The notes beneath the pieces are model-generated. The model was not told where the DNA came from and made no database searches. It saw only the letters and a list, made by a program, of their open reading frames with translations. Both the position numbers and the translations under genes were made by a program. Positions 18,923 through 20,640 of a DNA stretch of 20,640 nucleotides are shown here, one piece after another (within the stretch, counting starts at the first letter, position 1; each line of letters starts with the position of its first letter). The stretch is from a virus, in the IMG/VR virus record IMGVR_UViG_3300046001_007206, positions 1 through 20,640 of that record; one strand, given 5' to 3'.

Positions 18923-18984
18923 ATTAGTGGTTAGATCGACGCTCTTTCAAGGCGTAGGGCGGGTTTCGAATACCCGTGGGGCTA
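18913..18984 (+). tRNA. tRNA-Glu(UUC)
   Basis: Acceptor GGCCTCA/TGGGGCT (first pair G-T), anticodon loop CTTTCAA between ACGCT and GGCGT (UUC), T-arm CGGGT-TTCGAAT-ACCCG, A73. The 5' ten bases overlap the endonuclease gene. It matches the anticodon of the broken copy at 18229. Confidence 0.93.
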
Positions 18985-19008
18985 CTATTAACGGTATGTA
19001 ATTATTAC

Positions 19009-19083
19009 CCGCCACGAGCCAGCTAGGTTGAAGGCGCTCGTCTTATATACGAGAGATGCTCGGTTCAAATCCGAGGTGGCGGA
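19009..19083 (+). tRNA. tRNA-Ile(UAU)
   Basis: Acceptor CCGCCAC/GTGGCGG, anticodon loop CTTATAT between CTCGT and ACGAG (UAU), T-arm CTCGG-TTCAAAT-CCGAG, A73. Most bacteria read AUA with a lysidine-modified CAU tRNA instead; a UAU tRNA needs no TilS. Confidence 0.93.
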
Positions 19084-19097
19084 CTTTTTGAAAATAT

Positions 19098-19171
19098 GGT
19101 CCCTTAACTCAGCTGGTTAGAGTGCTCCACTCATAATGGAAGAGTCGTCGGTTCAAGTCCGACAGGGACCA
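19098..19171 (+). tRNA. tRNA with CAU anticodon (Met or Ile2), second copy
   Basis: Acceptor GGTCCCT/AGGGACC, D-arm ACTCAGCTGGTTAGAGT, anticodon loop CTCATAA between CTCCA and TGGAA, T-arm GTCGG-TTCAAGT-CCGAC, A73. It differs strongly from the CAU tRNA at 12217, so one may be Met and the other Ile2. Confidence 0.93.
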
Positions 19172-19367
19172 TTAGTAATTCCCGTCCGTTTCTATATGCA
19201 GTGGACGTTAAATAAAGCATATTCGGTACATGAACTCCGACAATATTCATGAGTGGTCGCACCAGCTCAAGTGGTGGAACGGGTTCGGGAAAAGTATTGA
19301 TTAGCTACCAATATTTGGGGAACCTACAAGATACCGTGGAAAGTATCTGATAATCCCCGCCCACTAT
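19172..19367 (+). ncRNA. structured non-coding island D
   Basis: No gene. Stems seen: TTCCCG 19179/CGGGAA 19286 closing the first half, CATGAA 19229/TTCATG 19246, CACC/GGTG near 19259-19276, AGTATTG 19293/CAATATT 19309, and GGGG 19317-19320/CCCC 19355-19358 enclosing AGATAC 19329/GTATCT 19343. Nearly every segment has a partner, so a compact RNA is likely. It does not match islands A or B in sequence, and no known family was recognised. Confidence 0.5.
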
Positions 19368-19439
19368 TGGCCTATCGTATAATGGTTATTACTCTTGGCT
19401 TTGAACCAAGTAACCAAGGTTCGATTCCTTGTAGGCCTA
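19368..19439 (+). tRNA. tRNA-Gln(UUG)
   Basis: Acceptor TGGCCTA/TAGGCCT with a T-T at the first pair (weak first pairs are typical of Gln), anticodon loop CTTTGAA between CTTGG and CCAAG (UUG), T-arm CAAGG-TTCGATT-CCTTG, A73. Confidence 0.93.
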
Positions 19440-19464
19440 TGTAGTACGATTAATTTTTCTTTCT

Positions 19465-19535
19465 GCGGTTCTAGTGTAATAGATAGCACATCTGGTTTCC
19501 AACTAGAAAGTCCGGTGCAACTCCGAGGAACCGCT
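19465..19535 (+). tRNA. atypical tRNA-Gly(UCC), second copy
   Basis: Acceptor GCGGTTC/GAACCGC, anticodon loop TTTCCAA between TCTGG and CTAGA (UCC), T73. The D-loop is AATAGATA with no GG, and the T-loop is TGCAACT where TTC is normal; the T-stem has one mismatch. It shares these two losses with the Gly tRNA at 16840, although the rest of the sequences differ. Confidence 0.85.
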
Positions 19536-19575
19536 CTTTTGTAGTATGTAGTATAATTCTAAACTAGGAGACAAT

Positions 19576-19749
19576 ATGCGTAAATTAATGATTATGGCAG
19601 CAGTTTTGATCACTGCGTGTGCAAAGGGTGAAGCAGTTACGACAGATAGTACAACAGTGGATAGCACGGTTACGGTAGTAGATTCAACCGTTACACCTAC
19701 GATTACAGTAACGCCTACGGATACAACACTCGTTACCCCAGAAAAGTAA
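19576..19749 (+). CDS. small Thr/Val-rich lipoprotein
   Basis: A 57-residue protein with AGGAG (19566-19570) before the ATG. MRKLMIMAAVLITAC is a lipoprotein signal with lipobox ITAC, giving a mature protein from Cys15. The rest is low-complexity Thr/Val/Asp with a repeated DST-V pattern (TTDSTTVDSTVTVVDSTV), extended and surface-exposed. It would be anchored in the host membrane. Like the BIG2 lipoprotein it may alter the cell surface, for example to block superinfection; this is inference. A branched terminator follows at once. Confidence 0.72.
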   Translation: MRKLMIMAAVLITACAKGEAVTTDSTTVDSTVTVVDSTVTPTITVTPTDTTLVTPEK

Positions 19750-19755
19750 TACTAT

Positions 19756-19844
19756 AATAAGAACACTCTTGTGCGAGGTGTGACGCACTTGTTGTGGTGG
19801 CAGGAAGAACAGGGAACTGTTTGATAGAGAGTGTTCTTATTTTT
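19756..19844 (+). terminator. branched terminator or small RNA after the lipoprotein
   Basis: A perfect 14-bp stem AATAAGAACACTCT (19756-19769)/AGAGTGTTCTTATT (19828-19841) with a T-run to 19844 encloses two hairpins, GTGCG/CGCAC (19771-19787) and AACAG-GGAA-CTGTT (about 19808-19822). It is an intrinsic terminator with a three-way-junction head; the head may be a stable RNA or protein-binding element. Confidence 0.75.
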
Positions 19845-19860
19845 GGAAAGGTGGCCAAAT
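19845..19860 (+). pseudogene. possible 5' remnant of a tRNA-Ser
   Basis: GGAAAGGTGGCCAAAT resembles the 5' end of tRNA-Ser (acceptor, TG, GCC...). It agrees with the first eleven bases of the intact tRNA-Ser(UGA) at 20350 in all but one position. Nothing after it continues the tRNA. The HNH endonuclease gene starts 70 bases later. The match is short, so it may be chance. Confidence 0.4.
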
Positions 19861-19930
19861 TTATTAGTATTTGATACTTTTTCTATTAACCTCACTATTT
19901 ATTAGTGTAATTTTATAATAGGAGAAGTTT

Positions 19931-20344
19931 ATGCCAAATGTACATTCAATTAAAAAATGTCCTGTTTGTGGATTGGAAACTCGTAGAGCAGGTAAACATT
20001 GTTCACAAAAGTGTGCTAAGCTATTAACTCGTGATAAAAAAATCAAATTGTGGTTAGAAGGAAATCATGATGGTATGCGAGGAAAAACATCTACTGCTTA
20101 TTGGATTAAAATACATTTAATTGAACAACGTGGTGAGAAGTGTGAAAAATGTGGATGGAGAGAAAAGAACATCCATACAGGAAAAATACCAATAGAACTT
20201 TCTCACAAAGATGGTGATTTTAAAAATAATAAAATAGCAAATTTAGAACTTATTTGTCCAAACTGTCACGCATTAACCGATAGTTACAAAGGTGCAAATA
20301 AAAAATCCGGAAGACCAAGAAGTAAATATTATAGAGGTATGTAA
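19931..20344 (+). CDS. putative HNH homing endonuclease with zinc finger and AT-hook-like tail
   Basis: A 137-residue protein. The N-terminus is a four-Cys zinc finger (C10, C13, C24, C28) very like the first finger of the enzyme at 15486. The HNH core runs about 65-115: CEKC at 71-74, H92 in LSHKDGD, N104 and CPNC at 109-112. The basic tail KKSGRPRSKYYRG resembles a NUMOD3/AT-hook DNA contact. GGAG precedes the ATG. It ends five bases before tRNA-Ser(UGA). It is probably a freestanding homing enzyme. Confidence 0.85.
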   Translation: MPNVHSIKKCPVCGLETRRAGKHCSQKCAKLLTRDKKIKLWLEGNHDGMRGKTSTAYWIKIHLIEQRGEKCEKCGWREKNIHTGKIPIELSHKDGDFKNNKIANLELICPNCHALTDSYKGANKKSGRPRSKYYRGM

Positions 20345-20349
20345 ATTTA

Positions 20350-20434
20350 GGACAGGTGGCAGAGTGGTCTATTGCAGTGCTCTTGAAAAGCACCGTACCG
20401 AAAGGTACCGAGAGTTCGAATCCCTCCCTGTCCG
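20350..20434 (+). tRNA. tRNA-Ser(UGA)
   Basis: Acceptor GGACAGG/CCTGTCC, anticodon loop CTTGAAA between GTGCT and AGCAC (UGA), variable arm GTACC-GAAA-GGTAC, T-loop TTCGAAT, G73 as expected for Ser. It starts five bases after the HNH gene. Confidence 0.95.
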
Positions 20435-20439
20435 CCTTC

Positions 20440-20511
20440 GCCCCTGAAGCATTAATGGTGATGCACAGGTTTTGTAAACCTGAGAACTCGGATCGTTACC
20501 GGGCAGGGGCT
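20440..20511 (+). tRNA. tRNA-Thr(UGU)
   Basis: Acceptor GCCCCTG/CAGGGGC, D-arm GCAT/ATGC, anticodon loop TTTGTAA between CAGGT and ACCTG (UGU), T-arm CTCGG-ATCGTTA-CCGGG with A in place of the first T of the loop, T73. It is the last tRNA before the terminator. Confidence 0.88.
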
Positions 20512-20553
20512 CTTATAAACTAATTTAAAAGTACATACACTTTATATTTATAT

Positions 20554-20585
20554 AGGACTCGCACCGTAGTGGTGGAGTCCTTTTT
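20554..20585 (+). terminator. intrinsic terminator closing the tRNA cluster
   Basis: AGGACTC (20554-20560) pairs with GAGTCCT (20575-20581), with an inner CACC/GGTG stem and a run of five T (20581-20585). It is placed 43 bases after the last tRNA. Confidence 0.88.
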
Positions 20586-20640
20586 CCGTAGTGATCAGTT
20601 GAATGTTTCCGATGTTGATGTAAAGTTTGATAATGGGTTA

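Noticed and set aside
1-20640. CRISPR array, insertion sequence or integrase
   Set aside because: No regular spaced repeats, transposase or integrase motifs and no terminal inverted repeats were seen.

Overview
The window reads as part of a large AT-rich, T4-like (myovirus-type) phage genome. Every gene lies on the + strand, genes are short and often overlap (ATGA and TAATG junctions), and codon use is AT-rich throughout with two exceptions. Two genes point to the T4-like superfamily: a homologue of the small late-promoter-binding protein DsbA (13149-13400) and a conserved phage protein that ends in an FRLFGKYY-type motif (9726-10217). The phage carries its own tmRNA and at least 23 recognisable tRNAs, none with an encoded CCA end. 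A GC-richer lipoprotein with bacterial Ig-like (BIG2) domains looks host-derived; its style is common in Gemmatimonadota, which makes such a host possible but unproven.

Layout. 1-2.2 kb: small unknown proteins (coiled-coil/membrane, Zn-ribbon). 2.2-2.7 kb: a well-delimited unit with a consensus promoter, a winged-helix-like protein with distinct codon use, and a perfect-stem terminator. 2.7-4.9 kb: a small protein, a GT4 glycosyltransferase and a short UDP-sugar dehydrogenase. 4.9-5.6 kb: a promoter, a membrane protein and the tmRNA. 5.6-9.1 kb: unknown small proteins, an HNH nuclease, two tandem sulfotransferase-like paralogues and an HD hydrolase. 9.1-20.5 kb: a long tRNA region in sub-clusters, at least three with a consensus promoter in front, interleaved with accessory genes (flavodoxin-like oxidoreductase, BIG2 lipoprotein, DsbA-like, glycosyltransferase, SnoaL-like, a third sulfotransferase) and several GC-richer, hairpin-rich non-coding islands.

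The most striking theme is the tRNA biology. Three putative homing endonucleases (two PD-(D/E)XK type, one HNH) each sit between an upstream 5' remnant of a tRNA and a downstream intact tRNA. In two cases the nuclease stop codon lies inside the intact tRNA. For Glu the remnant and the intact gene have the same anticodon; for Ser the remnant resembles the same type; for Val the link is weak. This looks like a cassette that breaks a tRNA gene and supplies the replacement.

The tRNA set is also odd. Two Gly(UCC) tRNAs lack the D-loop GG and the T-loop TTC, as in the non-translational tRNA-Gly of staphylococci. Gly(ACC) and Ser(ACU) have A34. A class II (Ser-shaped) tRNA carries a Cys anticodon and U73. 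One Leu tRNA has an acceptor stem that does not pair. A 91-nt tRNA-like molecule has no usable anticodon loop.

The glycosyltransferases, UDP-sugar dehydrogenase and three sulfotransferase-like proteins suggest modification of a glycan (host surface, virion or DNA), but the target cannot be read from the sequence. All calls rest on reading the sequence; no database search was run.
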